A stretch of 64,000 nucleotides of DNA from Shewanella fodinae (GCF_014651955.1 NZ_BMXW01000007.1:1-64000); one strand, 5' to 3'. Numbered from the stretch's first letter, positions 9,797-22,019 are shown. Notes: generated from the letters alone by a model not told the origin. Made by a program: numbers and translations.

Positions 9797-10488
9797 AGTG
9801 ATGCCCCTGCCACACTCAGGCGACCATCCACCATTTGCAGTTGCCTATCCATCCTAGCCGCCAGTTGATGATCATGGGTGACCACCACAAAGGCAGTGCC
9901 CAATTGTGCTGCCAGTTCACGAATAAGCTCATAGACTGTTTCGCCGCTGTTAGCATCCAGATTCCCGGTCGGCTCGTCGGCCAACACAAGCTTAGGGTTA
10001 TTAATGAGCGCCCGTGCAATCGCCACGCGCTGACGCTCGCCACCGGAAAGCTCCGACGGCAGATGCTGCAGCCGATGCTCCAGTCCGACCCGCGTTAACA
10101 ACTGTTGGGCTTGCTGCTGCACATCGACTTTATTCCGCCCAGCAATCCAGCCTGGCATGCAGACATTTTCCAGTGCGGTAAATTCTGGCAACAGATGATG
10201 AAACTGATAGATAAACCCTAACTCCTGATTGCGGATCTGCGCTTGCCGCGCCGCCGACACTTGGTACAGCGTCTCACCATCGAGAATTACCTGACCGCCG
10301 CTGGGCTTATCCAGTGTACCTATGATATGCAGCAGGGTACTTTTGCCGGAGCCAGAACTGCCAACAATGGCAAGTTGCTCGCCGGCCTCAACGGTCAGTG
10401 ACACGTCATGCAGCACCGGAGTACTGAGTTTGCCTTCCTGATAACTTTTGCTGACCCCAAGGACCTGCAGTAATGGCTGATTCTGCAT
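9793..10488 (-). CDS. lolD: Lipoprotein-releasing system ATPase LolD
   Basis: LolD is the cytoplasmic ATPase of the LolCDE complex. With the ATG at 10488 it is 231 residues, close to E. coli LolD (233). Motifs are Walker [10 protein letters not shown], signature LSGGERQR, Walker [13 protein letters not shown] and the switch histidine in VVTHD. Longer starts (10515, 10605) read back into lolC; the chosen ATG has AAGAGA just upstream and leaves 19 bases after the lolC stop. It overlaps lolE by four bases. Confidence 0.95.
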   Translation of the reverse strand: MQNQPLLQVLGVSKSYQEGKLSTPVLHDVSLTVEAGEQLAIVGSSGSGKSTLLHIIGTLDKPSGGQVILDGETLYQVSAARQAQIRNQELGFIYQFHHLLPEFTALENVCMPGWIAGRNKVDVQQQAQQLLTRVGLEHRLQHLPSELSGGERQRVAIARALINNPKLVLADEPTGNLDANSGETVYELIRELAAQLGTAFVVVTHDHQLAARMDRQLQMVDGRLSVAGASL

Positions 10489-10507
10489 CTGTTTTCTCTT
10501 AACTTGA

Positions 10508-11740
10508 TTACTCATAACGGAGCACATTGGCGGGTTGAACTGCAGCCGCACGCAGTGCCGGGTACAGCGTTGCCAGTAACGTGATGATAACGGTACCGAT
10601 AGCAATCATCAGCAATTGCTGCGGATTGATAATCACCGGCAACAACTGGCCGGCCCCAAGAATATTAATACCAACACCACTCAGCAGCGGATTAATATGT
10701 TCGGTGGCAACAATCCCCATTAGTAGGCCTAATGCCAAGCCCAACAAGGCATTCAATGACCCCTGCGACACAAATACCAGCATGATATCCGCCCGCCCTA
10801 ACCCCTGGGTTTTAAGCACTGCCACATCGGCGGTCTTGTCCACTACCATCATCACCAGTGCCGAGACAATATTAAATGCCGCCACGGCGATGATCAGACT
10901 GAGCATCAACGACATCATATTTTTTTCCATCTTTACTGCCGCAAACAGATGACCATAATTATCCCGCCAGTCACTGACGGTAACCTTCAGTCCTTCACTC
11001 GCTAACAATTGCGCCACTTTAGGCGTAAGCTGCGGTGCTGCAAAAGGATCATCGAGAAACAAACGCAGATCCTGAATCGCATCAGGAGCTTTGCGTATCA
11101 AGCGTCGGGCATCGGCATAATACAGATAAGCAACATTGGCATCGACCTGCGAGCCCATTTCAAACACCCCGGCCACTTCAAAGGTGCGTTGGCTGGGCAC
11201 CGGCCCTAAAGGCGAATACACTACACCATCACCGCTCAGCAACCGCACCTTATCGCCACTACTGACATTCAGTCGTCTGGCTAACTCGCCACCGAGCAGC
11301 ACTTTGTAACTGCCACTCTGCAGCGCGTTATAGGCTTCTGGAAATGTATGATCAGCAACTGGTGACAACTGGCGGTCAGCATCAGGCAAAATACCATAGA
11401 GCTGCACCGCGCTGATATTGTCACTGGATTGTACCATCGCCTGCGTAGCAATAGACGGCGCGGCACCGCGTACGCCAGGTAAGGTCTTTAGCGTTGCCGC
11501 CAATTGTTGCCAGTGCACAATCGCTTGCTCACTATGAATTGTCAGCTGTGGCACTGCGCCCAAAATACGCTGCTTAAGCTGCCCTTCCAGACCATTCATC
11601 ACTGAGCTAACAATGATCAATGCGGCGACCCCCAGGAAAATGCCACTGACCGCAAAGAAGGTAATAAAGGAAGCAAAGGCATTAGATTTGCGCGCCCGCC
11701 AGTAACGGTAACCGATAAAACAGGATAGGGCCGGATTCAT
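10508..11740 (-). CDS. lolC: Lipoprotein-releasing ABC transporter permease LolC
   Basis: This is the first gene of the lol operon: 410 residues with one N-terminal membrane helix, a periplasmic domain and three C-terminal helices. It contains [20 protein letters not shown] near the start and ends in a conserved tail, [15 protein letters not shown]. In E. coli LolC the periplasmic Hook binds LolA. The gene is divergent from the PilZ gene; the ~115-bp gap should contain both promoters. Confidence 0.93.
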   Translation of the reverse strand: MNPALSCFIGYRYWRARKSNAFASFITFFAVSGIFLGVAALIIVSSVMNGLEGQLKQRILGAVPQLTIHSEQAIVHWQQLAATLKTLPGVRGAAPSIATQAMVQSSDNISAVQLYGILPDADRQLSPVADHTFPEAYNALQSGSYKVLLGGELARRLNVSSGDKVRLLSGDGVVYSPLGPVPSQRTFEVAGVFEMGSQVDANVAYLYYADARRLIRKAPDAIQDLRLFLDDPFAAPQLTPKVAQLLASEGLKVTVSDWRDNYGHLFAAVKMEKNMMSLMLSLIIAVAAFNIVSALVMMVVDKTADVAVLKTQGLGRADIMLVFVSQGSLNALLGLALGLLMGIVATEHINPLLSGVGINILGAGQLLPVIINPQQLLMIAIGTVIITLLATLYPALRAAAVQPANVLRYE

Positions 11741-11855
11741 GGGCAGAACAACGTCTCCTCAACTGCAGCGCGGTAAATCCGCAGCAGGCTTGCTAAATCA
11801 TTGAAGTGGGCACGATAATAGGTGGATTGACCCGCTAAATACAAGAGGCTTCGCC

Positions 11856-12428
11856 TTGTTTCCAGAATCCAGTGGCTATTTCAGTGTTCCACACCCATTT
11901 GACGCTTACATCTCGTTATGGCCAGAAGACCAGGCATTGCCCGATGAAGATCAGCTACAAAGCATGAAATCCAAAGGCATGCAGTTAATGAGCGAAGTCA
12001 AGGCGTTGGAAGGTGACTGTCTGATCCATCTTAGACAATTGGGGGATGATGGCCGGGCCATAGTAGAATACTTGAAACTGCAATCCCGCAAAGTGGATCT
12101 GGTATTACAGCATCTGCTGGAACAGGAAGCCCGCGATGGCCAGCACTGCATCGGTCTGCAGTTTGGTGGTAGCGGTGTGCGTCTGCAAAGTGAGCAGGCA
12201 CTACCGCGCAATGCGCAGGTAAAGCTGTTGTTGTTTGTCCGAGAAGAGATCCTTTCCGTACTGTGTCTTGCCAGAGTCAGTGATTGCCGGGAAGATCCCG
12301 ATAATCCAGAACGCTACCTGCTGGATCTGGAGTACAGTGTCATTACCGAAGCCGAAGTGGAACAACTGGTCAAAGCCAGTCTGGTGGTGCAGCAAAAACA
12401 ACTGAAGCAGCGCAAGAGCAGTCGCTAA
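11856..12428 (+). CDS. PilZ-like domain protein
   Basis: The protein has 190 residues. The C-terminal half, beginning at about residue 90, contains HCIGLQFGGSGVRLQSEQ and later RYLLDLEYSVI, which resemble a PilZ beta barrel. The canonical RxxxR c-di-GMP motif is not clear, so binding is uncertain. A TTG start at 11856 is supported by AAGAGG seven bases upstream. The gene lies directly upstream of mfd, a frequent Shewanella arrangement. Role unknown; a c-di-GMP-related or motility function is inference only. Confidence 0.7.
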   Translation: MFPESSGYFSVPHPFDAYISLWPEDQALPDEDQLQSMKSKGMQLMSEVKALEGDCLIHLRQLGDDGRAIVEYLKLQSRKVDLVLQHLLEQEARDGQHCIGLQFGGSGVRLQSEQALPRNAQVKLLLFVREEILSVLCLARVSDCREDPDNPERYLLDLEYSVITEAEVEQLVKASLVVQQKQLKQRKSSR

Positions 12429-12500
12429 CGCCTCTGGTACTCACCGGCGCAAATCTCTACAATGTGCGCCATCTTTCAGAAACAAGCCTTTGCCGTTTCA

Positions 12501-15500
12501 ATGACTGTTTTTTCTGTTCTGGCACCAGAAGGTGCCACTAAAGCCGGAGACATCCGCTATCTGGGCTTACCGGAAGGTGTTGCCCGCGCACTGACGTTAG
12601 CCGCGCTGGCAAGACAGCATGGCGCCATCAGTCTCTTGGTAACGCCAGATACGCCCACGGCGCTGACACTGGAAGCCGAACTGCGATATTTATTGGCAGA
12701 CGACATGCCGGTATGGCTGTTCCCTGACAGGGAAACGCTACCCTATGACAGTTTTTCGCCACATCAGGACCTGATTTCGCAGCGGCTTGAAACCTTGTCG
12801 CGCCTGCCGGGCACCAAGCAGGCATTGGTGATTGTGCCGGTGACCACATTGATGGTCAGATTACCGCCGCAAGCATTCCTCAGTGCCAATGTAATGCTGC
12901 TGAAAAATGGCGACCATTACCCGTTACAAAAGATGCGCGAACATCTGGTAAACGCCGGATACCATCTGGTGGGTCAGGTGTATGAGCATGGTGAATTTGC
13001 CATCCGCGGCTCCATTCTAGATATTTTCCCTATGGGCTCGCCCGCACCGTTGCGCATCGAACTGTTTGATGACGAAGTGGAATCTATCCGTTACTTCGAT
13101 GCCGATACCCAGTTGTCGCAAGATCCAGTCAATGAAATCCGCATGTTACCTGCACGCGAATTTCCAACCGATGATGCCGCGATTGAAGGCTTCCGTCTGC
13201 GTTACCGCCGCTATTTCGAAGTGGTGGTCAAAGAACCGGAATCGGTATATCAGCAAGTGAGTCGACACCTGATGCCAGCGGGCATCGAAAACTATCTACC
13301 GTTGTTCTTTGATGAAACCGCTAATCTGTTCGATTATCTGGGGGGCGAGATACAGTTACTCACCATCGGCGATTTGCAAAGCGCCGCCGATGAACATCTG
13401 ACACAAGTGCAGCACCGCTATGAAGACCGTAAAGTTGATCCATTGCGGCCACTGCTGGCACCTAAAGATCTGTATCTGTTAACCGATCAGTTGTTCAGCA
13501 GCTTCAAACAACTGCCGCGCGTCCAATTGGATGGAGTCACCGATCACAAGCATCAGTGGCACGCTGCCCTCAAGCCGTTGCCGGATTTAACCGTTAATCA
13601 TAAACAAAAACAGCCGTTAGCCGCCTTGAGTGCCTTTGTGGCGCAAACGCCCAAAGTTTTATTCAGCGCAGAAACGGAAGGCCGCCGAGAAGCCTTGTTG
13701 GAGCTGTTGGCCACGATTGATCTTAAACCGCAGTTATTTAGCAGTATCAAGGCGTTTCTCAATAGCCCAGACCCTATCGGGTTGATGGTGTCGCCATTAT
13801 CACTCGGTTGTCAGTTGCAGCAACCGGCCTTAAGCATCATCTGCGAAACCGAATTGTTTGGCATGCGTATCGCGCAGCAACGACGCCGCGAGAAACAGCG
13901 TCAGATAAGCCAAGATGTGCTGATACGCGATCTAGCGGAGTTAAAAGTCGGCCAACCGATTGTGCACCTTGAACACGGCGTAGCCTTGTATCAAGGGCTG
14001 GAAACCCTTGACGCCGGCGGCATGGTTGCGGAATATCTGAAGTTGGAATATGCCGGTGGTGACAAACTGTATGTGCCGGTAGCATCGTTGCACCTTATCA
14101 GCCGTTATACCGTTGGCCCGGATCAGCAACCTGGACTCAATAAACTCGGCAACGATACGTGGGACAAAGCTCGAAAAAAAGCCATTGAACGGATCCGTGA
14201 CGTGGCGGCGGAATTGCTGGATATTTACGCACGCAGGCAATCGCGTCCAGGCGTTGCCGTTGCACTCGACCAACAGGATTATGCACTGTTTGCCCAGAGT
14301 TTTCCGTTTGAAGAAACCGTTGACCAAGAAACGGCTATCGATGCGGTGCTGAGCGATATGCAATCGCCGATGGCGATGGATCGGCTGGTATGCGGTGACG
14401 TTGGCTTTGGTAAAACCGAAGTTGCCATGCGTGCCGCTTTTGTAGCAGTGAATGCAGGTAAACAAGTGGTGGTGTTAGTGCCCACTACCTTGCTGGCACA
14501 GCAACACTACGAAAATTTCAAAGACAGATTTGCCGATTGGCCGGTGCGGATAGAGGTGATGTCACGTTTCCGTACCGCTAAAGAGCAACAGCAAGTGATT
14601 GACGCGCTGGCTGAAGGCAAGGTGGATATCGTCATCGGCACCCATAAACTGCTCAATACAGACGTGCGTTTTGAAGATCTCGGCCTGCTAGTGATCGATG
14701 AAGAACACCGTTTCGGCGTGCGCCAAAAAGAGAAAATCAAGGCACTCAGGGCCAATGTGGACATTCTGACACTCACAGCAACGCCCATCCCACGCACACT
14801 TAACATGGCAATGTCGGGCATGCGCGATTTGTCGATTATTGCGACGCCACCCGCTAAACGGCTGGCGGTTAAAACCTTTGTCCGCGAATACGATAAAAAT
14901 ACCGTACGCGAAGCGATTCAGCGTGAAATTCTCCGTGGTGGTCAGGTTTATTTCCTGCACAACAATGTGGAAACCATTGAAAAAGCCGCTGCCGATATCC
15001 GTGAGTTAGTGCCACAGGCTCGAGTAGTGGTGGCTCACGGACAGATGCGGGAACGGGACTTGGAACGAGTGATGTCCGATTTCTACCACCGCCGTTACAA
15101 TGTGCTGGTGTGTACCACCATCATCGAAACCGGTATCGACGTTCCCAGTGCCAACACCATCATCATTGAACGCGCCGATATGTTCGGACTGGCGCAGCTG
15201 CACCAGTTGCGTGGCCGCGTGGGACGTTCCCACCACCAGGCTTATGCTTATTTGATGACACCGCATTCAAAACGGATGACCACAGACGCCCGCAAGCGTC
15301 TGGAAGCGATTGACGCTTTGGAAGATCTGGGGGCCGGGTTCATGCTGGCAACCCAAGATTTGGAAATTCGTGGTGCAGGTGAACTCCTCGGTGAAGAGCA
15401 AAGCGGCCATATTTCTAAAATTGGCTTCAGCCTTTACATGGATATGCTGGAATCCGCCGTCAATGCCTTGAAGCAAGGCAAAGAACCGTCACTGGCACAG

Positions 15501-15965
15501 ATGCTCAACGAGCAGTGCGAAATTGACCTGCGGATACCAGCGCTGTTACCGGAAGATTATGTTGGCGATGTCAACATTCGCTTGTCACTCTATAAACGCA
15601 TCGCCAACTGTCGCAGCGAAGCCGCCTTAGACGAGCTGAAAGTAGAACTGATCGACCGCTTTGGCCTGTTACCAGAAGCTACTCGCAACCTGATGCAGTT
15701 GACGCTGTTGAAGCATCAGGCGACTGGACTTGGCATCAAGAAACTGGAAATGCACGGTCGTGGTGGCAGTCTGGAGTTTCGCGATGATCATCGGATTGAT
15801 CCGGGATTCATTATCGGCTTACTGCAATCACAACCACAAATCTATCGAATGGACGGCCCGAATAAGTTAAAGTTCACGTTGGCGACTGAAAGCAGCAAGC
15901 AACGGTTAGAAATGGCCGAATTATTGCTGCAACAGTTGGCACAACACACAGTGGGAGACAGATAG
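12501..15965 (+). CDS. mfd: Transcription-repair coupling factor Mfd
   Basis: Mfd removes RNA polymerase stalled at DNA lesions and recruits UvrA. From the ATG at 12501 it is 1154 residues; a start at 12462 adds 13 non-conserved residues. The N-terminal UvrB-like module holds ETLPYDSFSPHQDLIS. The RNA polymerase-interacting region follows, then the RecG-like translocase with Walker A GDVGFGKTE and box DEEHRFG. TATPIPRTLNMAMSG and GRVGRS appear downstream. The C-terminal D7 domain is complete. The stop overlaps the csiV GTG start by one base. Confidence 0.96.
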   Translation: MTVFSVLAPEGATKAGDIRYLGLPEGVARALTLAALARQHGAISLLVTPDTPTALTLEAELRYLLADDMPVWLFPDRETLPYDSFSPHQDLISQRLETLSRLPGTKQALVIVPVTTLMVRLPPQAFLSANVMLLKNGDHYPLQKMREHLVNAGYHLVGQVYEHGEFAIRGSILDIFPMGSPAPLRIELFDDEVESIRYFDADTQLSQDPVNEIRMLPAREFPTDDAAIEGFRLRYRRYFEVVVKEPESVYQQVSRHLMPAGIENYLPLFFDETANLFDYLGGEIQLLTIGDLQSAADEHLTQVQHRYEDRKVDPLRPLLAPKDLYLLTDQLFSSFKQLPRVQLDGVTDHKHQWHAALKPLPDLTVNHKQKQPLAALSAFVAQTPKVLFSAETEGRREALLELLATIDLKPQLFSSIKAFLNSPDPIGLMVSPLSLGCQLQQPALSIICETELFGMRIAQQRRREKQRQISQDVLIRDLAELKVGQPIVHLEHGVALYQGLETLDAGGMVAEYLKLEYAGGDKLYVPVASLHLISRYTVGPDQQPGLNKLGNDTWDKARKKAIERIRDVAAELLDIYARRQSRPGVAVALDQQDYALFAQSFPFEETVDQETAIDAVLSDMQSPMAMDRLVCGDVGFGKTEVAMRAAFVAVNAGKQVVVLVPTTLLAQQHYENFKDRFADWPVRIEVMSRFRTAKEQQQVIDALAEGKVDIVIGTHKLLNTDVRFEDLGLLVIDEEHRFGVRQKEKIKALRANVDILTLTATPIPRTLNMAMSGMRDLSIIATPPAKRLAVKTFVREYDKNTVREAIQREILRGGQVYFLHNNVETIEKAAADIRELVPQARVVVAHGQMRERDLERVMSDFYHRRYNVLVCTTIIETGIDVPSANTIIIERADMFGLAQLHQLRGRVGRSHHQAYAYLMTPHSKRMTTDARKRLEAIDALEDLGAGFMLATQDLEIRGAGELLGEEQSGHISKIGFSLYMDMLESAVNALKQGKEPSLAQMLNEQCEIDLRIPALLPEDYVGDVNIRLSLYKRIANCRSEAALDELKVELIDRFGLLPEATRNLMQLTLLKHQATGLGIKKLEMHGRGGSLEFRDDHRIDPGFIIGLLQSQPQIYRMDGPNKLKFTLATESSKQRLEMAELLLQQLAQHTVGDR

Positions 15966-16984
15966 TGTTTGCAAAATTTATGCTGGCAACGCTGGCCGCA
16001 TTGACATTGAGCCCCCTGGTTCAAGCGGCGCAATATCCTTGGTACGAAGTGGAAATCTACATTTTTGAACGCCAGACACAAACCGATGAGCATTGGCCAG
16101 ATAGCCCACTGGAACTAAAAACCACTAATGCATTGGATCTGCTGACACCGCAAGTTGCTAGTGATATCACCGGCGTCAGTATGGCGATGGGGGATTGTGG
16201 TAACAGCAACTGGAATACCATTGGCACCAGCAGCGGTGATAATTCAGCGACATCACCACAACCACCCTGCCATGGGTTGGAAAGCGCCAAAACCCTGGTT
16301 ATACCGAAAGTTATGCCCGTAAATGTGTTGCCGAAGGACGAGCAAAGTGCCAACTTACAAACGGCGATTCTTGAAGGTGCCGATAAGGCCCGTTTTGGTG
16401 AAATGATAGCAAAACTGCAGCGTCAGGCCGGTGTACAACCACTGTTGCATATCACTTGGCGCCAAGAAATGAAGCCAAGGCGACAAGCACAACCCTTACA
16501 TCTATTTGCTGGGCAGGATTTCGCTACACGCTTTCAGGCCAACGGTCTGCCTATCAGTGAACAACCGCTGAACCAGAGCAGCTTCGACGGTTTTAACAAT
16601 TTAATGTCTCCAGAAAAATCTGCAGCCGTTTGGCAATTTGACGGTTTGCTCAATATCTATCTAAGCCATTATCTATACGTCGAGACCCGGTTCAATTTAC
16701 GCCAACCAGGGCGGAAGAGTATTTCAATTGAAGGCCAGCCTGCCACAGTAATGCCTTATCTTTACAGCCTGCCCATGGAACAGAATCGACGAATTCGCAG
16801 CACCGAAATCCATTATTTCGATCACCCGGCAATGGGCATGATTTTGCAGGTAAGACGGATCCAGCAGTCAGATGACGCTGAGTCACAGGAACCAGAATTG
16901 CAGGAAACAGAGGCCGATCAACCGCAAACTCCGGCAGCAGATACATCGCCAGCCACTAACAGTATTCCGCCACAAACACGTTAA
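15965..16984 (+). CDS. csiV: CsiV family periplasmic protein
   Basis: This 339-residue secreted protein has a typical signal peptide (about 21 residues ending VQAAQ). YPWYEVEIYIFER follows at once, the diagnostic opening of the CsiV family. In Vibrio cholerae CsiV is a periplasmic factor that binds peptidoglycan and acts with LpoA on cell-wall synthesis. The C-terminus is Glu/Pro/Thr-rich and probably disordered. The GTG start overlaps the mfd TAG by one base. The gene ends tail-to-tail with acylphosphatase, overlapping it by four bases. Confidence 0.85.
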   Translation: MFAKFMLATLAALTLSPLVQAAQYPWYEVEIYIFERQTQTDEHWPDSPLELKTTNALDLLTPQVASDITGVSMAMGDCGNSNWNTIGTSSGDNSATSPQPPCHGLESAKTLVIPKVMPVNVLPKDEQSANLQTAILEGADKARFGEMIAKLQRQAGVQPLLHITWRQEMKPRRQAQPLHLFAGQDFATRFQANGLPISEQPLNQSSFDGFNNLMSPEKSAAVWQFDGLLNIYLSHYLYVETRFNLRQPGRKSISIEGQPATVMPYLYSLPMEQNRRIRSTEIHYFDHPAMGMILQVRRIQQSDDAESQEPELQETEADQPQTPAADTSPATNSIPPQTR

Positions 16985-17253
16985 ACCGTGATGGAAAAAT
17001 CGAGGTAGATTTCATCTGCCTCGTCCTCTTCCACAAAGACACTGTCAACTTTGGCGTTAGCTGGTCCGGTTTCGCACCAGTGGATTAGTTGATCCACTGC
17101 CGGGAACGCTCCTTGCGCGAGGATTTCTACTGCGCCGTCATCTCGATTACTCACATAGCCGGTAACCCCAAGCGCGTTAGCTTTCTGCAATGCCGAATAG
17201 CGAAAGCCAACCCCCTGGACCTTGCCTCTGATGGTGATCATTACCCTTTTCAT
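16981..17253 (-). CDS. Acylphosphatase
   Basis: A small 90-residue enzyme that hydrolyses acyl phosphates. The catalytic loop GKVQGVGFRYS (residues ~10-20, catalytic Arg18) and the conserved Asn in TGYVSNRDDGAVEI are both present. The size is standard for the family. It converges with csiV, sharing four bases at the 3' ends. Its physiological substrate is unknown in bacteria. Confidence 0.94.
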   Translation of the reverse strand: MKRVMITIRGKVQGVGFRYSALQKANALGVTGYVSNRDDGAVEILAQGAFPAVDQLIHWCETGPANAKVDSVFVEEDEADEIYLDFSITV

Positions 17254-17365
17254 ACCACCGATTCCCCTTTGCTATTGCTCTTATAAATCAAGCACTCCGA
17301 TTGAAAAAAAGCAAAGTCAAAAAGTGATGGATGACAAATTGTGAACACCGCTACCCGTTAAACAG

Positions 17366-17416
17366 GCAAAATCGGTCACTCAGTGACGATGGGACTAGTG
17401 GTCACTCACGATTTGA
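17366..17416. repeat. Nested inverted repeats (GTCACT/AGTGAC) between acyP and ycfP
   Basis: The stretch contains AAATCG at 17369 and CGATTT at 17409, with GTCACT and AGTGAC arms between them, including the near-palindrome GTCACTCAGTGAC at 17375. On the minus strand the outer hairpin is followed by TTTTGCC, so it may terminate ycfP transcription. The internal loops make the fold uncertain. Confidence 0.4.
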
Positions 17417-17433
17417 GGCTCCAATGTCACCAC

Positions 17434-17976
17434 TCACGGCTGCTTCTTGAAAGCCTTGATGGCGACCATGTGACTGGAGAGTGACGGAAACTTATGTGAT
17501 TGCTGTTTATCCCAGATCACCTCGTAATATTGTCGCAACAGCGCATCGCTGCGGCAACTGTCCAGCACTTCGTCGTGAACAGATAACAGACACAATGCCC
17601 GTCCGCGATTTTTGCTGCGAAAATCCTTAACGCATTTTTGAGCGATGTCCACATATTCTTCTGGTCGGTCAATTTTCCCAGGCATGTTTTCTTCAGGCCA
17701 GAGATTAGGATTGACCAGCACGGTTTTAATCCCCGCCAAAAAGCCAATGCGTTCCGCCCAGAACCCGCCCAATCCAACACCTAGCAGCAAGGGCTGTTTA
17801 TCATCTGTCAACTTCAGCTGTTTGCATACTTCGTTCAACAAATGCTGCATATCATGTTTGGGATATAGTGTGCTGTAACTCAGCAGTCGCACATCATCAT
17901 CAATAAACTGCAACTGTCTGACTTTTTCATAATTGCCGGGACTGGTCGCGTCAAAGCCGTGTAGATACAAAATCAT
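17434..17976 (-). CDS. ycfP: YcfP/YqiA-type alpha/beta hydrolase-like protein
   Basis: This 180-residue UPF0227/YcfP family protein starts [19 protein letters not shown], the typical opening with an HG oxyanion-type loop. A nucleophile-elbow-like [10 protein letters not shown] follows near residue 68, where glycine replaces the usual serine, so hydrolase activity is doubtful. A C-terminal histidine in [10 protein letters not shown] corresponds to the third triad position. The gene follows nagZ on the same strand, as in E. coli (nagZ-ycfP). Confidence 0.88.
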   Translation of the reverse strand: MILYLHGFDATSPGNYEKVRQLQFIDDDVRLLSYSTLYPKHDMQHLLNEVCKQLKLTDDKQPLLLGVGLGGFWAERIGFLAGIKTVLVNPNLWPEENMPGKIDRPEEYVDIAQKCVKDFRSKNRGRALCLLSVHDEVLDSCRSDALLRQYYEVIWDKQQSHKFPSLSSHMVAIKAFKKQP

Positions 17977-18057
17977 TGTTGCTGTTCCCTATGCAGGCAT
18001 GTGCTGTATTCAAACTAACTAATCTTTGTGCAACTTTTCTTGTGCCAGGTCAAATTA

Positions 18058-19062
18058 TTAGGGATGAAGCCTCGCCGCCAATGCCGATGCACTCAGCCAG
18101 CGCGATTCATTTTGCAAGGCATCAAGCAGCCGCCCTTGGTCCGGTCTCAGACGCGCCAGCATATCATTCGCTGACACTGGCCAAACAAAGTCTTGCAGCA
18201 GCGTTCTGGCCCCCTCCGGTTCATTACACACCAGTACCATATCACAGCCAGCAGCAATAGCGGCCGTTGCCCGTTGCCGAAAATCCCCAGCAAACGCCGC
18301 GCCCTTCATCCCGAGGTCATCGGAAAAAATGACGCCGTTGAACTGCAACTGTTGCCGTAACACTTGCTGCAACCAAAAATGAGAAAAGCCAGCAGGCTTA
18401 GCGTCCGCCTGTGGGTAAATCACATGCGCGGGCATAATGCCCTGTAACGCGCCTTCGGCAATCAGTGTTTTAAAAGGCTGCAGATCGTTGGCTGCAATCT
18501 CCGACAACGCTCGATTATCAACAGCCTGAGCATGGTGAGTATCGGCAGCGACACTGCCATGTCCGGGGAAGTGCTTCCCTACGGCGGCCATCCCGGAGTC
18601 CTGCATTCCAGCAACAAAACTGCGTGCCAATGCAGTAACAGTCGCCGCATCGCTGGCAAAAGCACGTTTACCTATCACTTCGCTGATGCCATCCAAGTCC
18701 AGTACCGGAGCAAAACTCAAGTCAATATCGCAGGCCAATAGCTCTACTGCCATCAGAAAACCGAGTTCTTTCGCCCAGTTGAGCGCTTGTGTCATATCTT
18801 GGGCGGCAGGCAGAATATTGCCCATGGCCGGGATCTGACTAAATCCGTCACGAAAACGCTGCACTCGACCGCCCTCGTGATCGACGGCAATGATCAGTTC
18901 CGGCCGCAATTGTCTAACGGAACGCACCAGTTCAATTAATTGTTCGCGGCTCTGATAATTGCGGCTAAACAGGATCAATCCGCCAACAGCAGGGTGCTGC
19001 AGCACTTCGAATTCATCCCCTTGTAACTGGGTTCCGGCCACATCCAGCATCAGATAACTCAT
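18058..19062 (-). CDS. nagZ: Beta-N-acetylhexosaminidase NagZ
   Basis: NagZ is a glycoside hydrolase family 3 enzyme of the cytoplasm that removes GlcNAc from anhydro-muropeptides during peptidoglycan recycling. The 334 residues include IIAVDHEGGRVQRF (~60) and KHFPGHGSVAADTHH (~165-180), which supplies the catalytic Asp-His dyad loop. FSDDLGMKGA (~245) contains the catalytic aspartate. The length equals the E. coli enzyme. It is upstream of ycfP in the same direction. Confidence 0.95.
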   Translation of the reverse strand: MSYLMLDVAGTQLQGDEFEVLQHPAVGGLILFSRNYQSREQLIELVRSVRQLRPELIIAVDHEGGRVQRFRDGFSQIPAMGNILPAAQDMTQALNWAKELGFLMAVELLACDIDLSFAPVLDLDGISEVIGKRAFASDAATVTALARSFVAGMQDSGMAAVGKHFPGHGSVAADTHHAQAVDNRALSEIAANDLQPFKTLIAEGALQGIMPAHVIYPQADAKPAGFSHFWLQQVLRQQLQFNGVIFSDDLGMKGAAFAGDFRQRATAAIAAGCDMVLVCNEPEGARTLLQDFVWPVSANDMLARLRPDQGRLLDALQNESRWLSASALAARLHP

Positions 19063-19348
19063 GCATTTTCCTTATTAAATTTATTCTGTGTGGGTGCAAT
19101 CCCTATATGCAGGATATTCAGCCAGTCTCTGACTATACTCAATACCCAACGTAATTATAAGTAACCCTAAAACAGCTAATGCGAATCTATAATGATAAAA
19201 ATAACTAATGATATAGCTGCCGGAAAGTGTGGGATACTGAAGCTAATATCTGGTCAGCATTGCTGCCAAGATTACCTGTAAATTTCACTGGGTGCGAGAG
19301 TGGCACGCAGGAAGTACAACAATAGCGAGCACTATCAGGGTTTATTAC

Positions 19349-20725
19349 ATGATCAGCGTATTCGACATGTTCAAAATTGGTATCGGTCCGTCTAGCTCCC
19401 ATACCGTGGGGCCGATGAAAGCGGGCAAATTCTTTATCGAAAGACTCGACCGTGAAGGCCTGTTAACCACAACCGATGAACTGCGGGCAGAACTGTTTGG
19501 CTCTTTGGGACAGACGGGTAAAGGCCATGGTACGGGGAAAGCCGTCATTCTCGGTTTAATGGGTGAAGATCCCGAAACGGTTGATACCGACGGAGTTGAT
19601 GCCATTCTGCAACAGGTAAATGATAGCGAATTGTTACAACTGGCCGATGGTCGCCATGTCAAATTTACCCGCGAAGCTGGCATTACCTATCACCGGCGTA
19701 AAACCCTGCCAGCCCATGCCAATGCGATGACCCTTTCCGCATGGCAAGATGGTACTTGTTTGTGCCAGCGAACTTATTATTCCGTGGGTGGCGGTTTTAT
19801 CCTCAACGAGGAGGAAATTCAACAGCAGGATGCTTCACCAGCTACGCCATTGCCCAAAGTCCCTTATGACTTTGATAGTGCCAGTCAGTTAGTGAATTTA
19901 TGTCTGGATAACGGTCTGAGTATCTCATCGCTGATGCTGACTAACGAACTGACGATGCGACCGGAAGCCGAGGTTAAGGCAAAACTGTGGCATATCTGGC
20001 AGACAATGAAACACTGTGTTGAGAAAGGGTGTCGCAAGGAAGGCATTCTTCCCGGTGGACTGAAGCTACGCCGCCGTGCCCCCGCCCTGTATCGTCGCCT
20101 CAAGGCCGAAAGCAAAAATACCATAGACCCATTAAATGCGATGGACTGGGTAGACCTATTCGCGATGGCCGTTAACGAACAAAATGCTGCCGGAGAGCGC
20201 GTGGTCACGGCGCCAACCAATGGCGCGGCGGGGATCATCCCGGCGGTGCTATGCTATTATGACACCTTTGTCGAGCCAGTTGACGAAGATAGCTGTGCGC
20301 GCTTTTTGCTAACGGCGGCGGCGATTGGCATCCTCTACAAGAAAAATGCCTCTATCTCCGGTGCCGAAGTAGGTTGTCAAGGAGAAGTGGGCGTTGCCTG
20401 TTCCATGGCAGCAGCAGCACTGACCGAAATTATGGGTGGCACTGTGGAACATGTAGAAAATGCCGCCGAAATTGGGATGGAACATAACCTTGGTCTGACC
20501 TGCGATCCCGTAGGCGGCTTAGTTCAAGTGCCTTGTATTGAGCGTAATGCCATGGGGGCAGTCAAAGCCATTAACGCATCACGACTGGCACTGCGTGGGG
20601 ATGGAAATCATAAGGTGTCACTGGACAAAGTGATTAAGACCATGATGGATACTGGCAAAGATATGCGTAGCAAGTATAAGGAAACTGCCAGAGGCGGACT
20701 TGCCGTTAATATCGTGGAATGTTGA
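19349..20725 (+). CDS. sdaA: L-serine dehydratase (ammonia-lyase), [4Fe-4S] type
   Basis: The enzyme converts L-serine to pyruvate and ammonia using a labile [4Fe-4S] cluster. From the ATG at 19349 it is 458 residues, beginning [20 protein letters not shown]. The beta-domain signature [11 protein letters not shown] is present, and the cluster cysteines lie in [16 protein letters not shown] and [13 protein letters not shown] longer frame to 19292 adds 19 non-conserved residues. Its pyruvate product links loosely to the CstA-type transporter and BtsSR later in the window. A hairpin follows at 20771. Confidence 0.95.
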   Translation: MISVFDMFKIGIGPSSSHTVGPMKAGKFFIERLDREGLLTTTDELRAELFGSLGQTGKGHGTGKAVILGLMGEDPETVDTDGVDAILQQVNDSELLQLADGRHVKFTREAGITYHRRKTLPAHANAMTLSAWQDGTCLCQRTYYSVGGGFILNEEEIQQQDASPATPLPKVPYDFDSASQLVNLCLDNGLSISSLMLTNELTMRPEAEVKAKLWHIWQTMKHCVEKGCRKEGILPGGLKLRRRAPALYRRLKAESKNTIDPLNAMDWVDLFAMAVNEQNAAGERVVTAPTNGAAGIIPAVLCYYDTFVEPVDEDSCARFLLTAAAIGILYKKNASISGAEVGCQGEVGVACSMAAAALTEIMGGTVEHVENAAEIGMEHNLGLTCDPVGGLVQVPCIERNAMGAVKAINASRLALRGDGNHKVSLDKVIKTMMDTGKDMRSKYKETARGGLAVNIVEC

Positions 20726-20768
20726 TGCGCTATCCGCTTGTCCCGTCCTTAGATAGGTTGACAGTTTT

Positions 20769-20796
20769 CAGGCCAGCTCCAGTAGCTGGCCTTATT
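20769..20796. terminator. Terminator hairpin between sdaA and cysB
   Basis: GGCCAGCT (20771-20778) pairs with AGCTGGCC (20784-20791) around CCAGT, followed by TTATT on the plus strand. It lies between convergent genes and may serve both. Confidence 0.65.
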
Positions 20797-20817
20797 ACGT
20801 TTGCTTAACCGTTAAAC

Positions 20818-21855
<1,038 letters not shown>

Positions 21856-22019
21856 CTATAATCAAATGTTATAGTACAACGTTATAACTAAATCAAACAG
21901 GAATATAATGATTTTCCTGTCCAAGATCTACGACACTGTCATTAAGCTAGGCTATGATAACTAGGCTAGTTTGTTGATTTATTGTAGCATTAACAAAATT
22001 ATAAATTATCGGAACAACT

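Noticed and set aside
13941..14465. Open frame of ~170 codons antisense to mfd
   Set aside because: It lies wholly within the translocase region of mfd and lacks any start signal or family resemblance.
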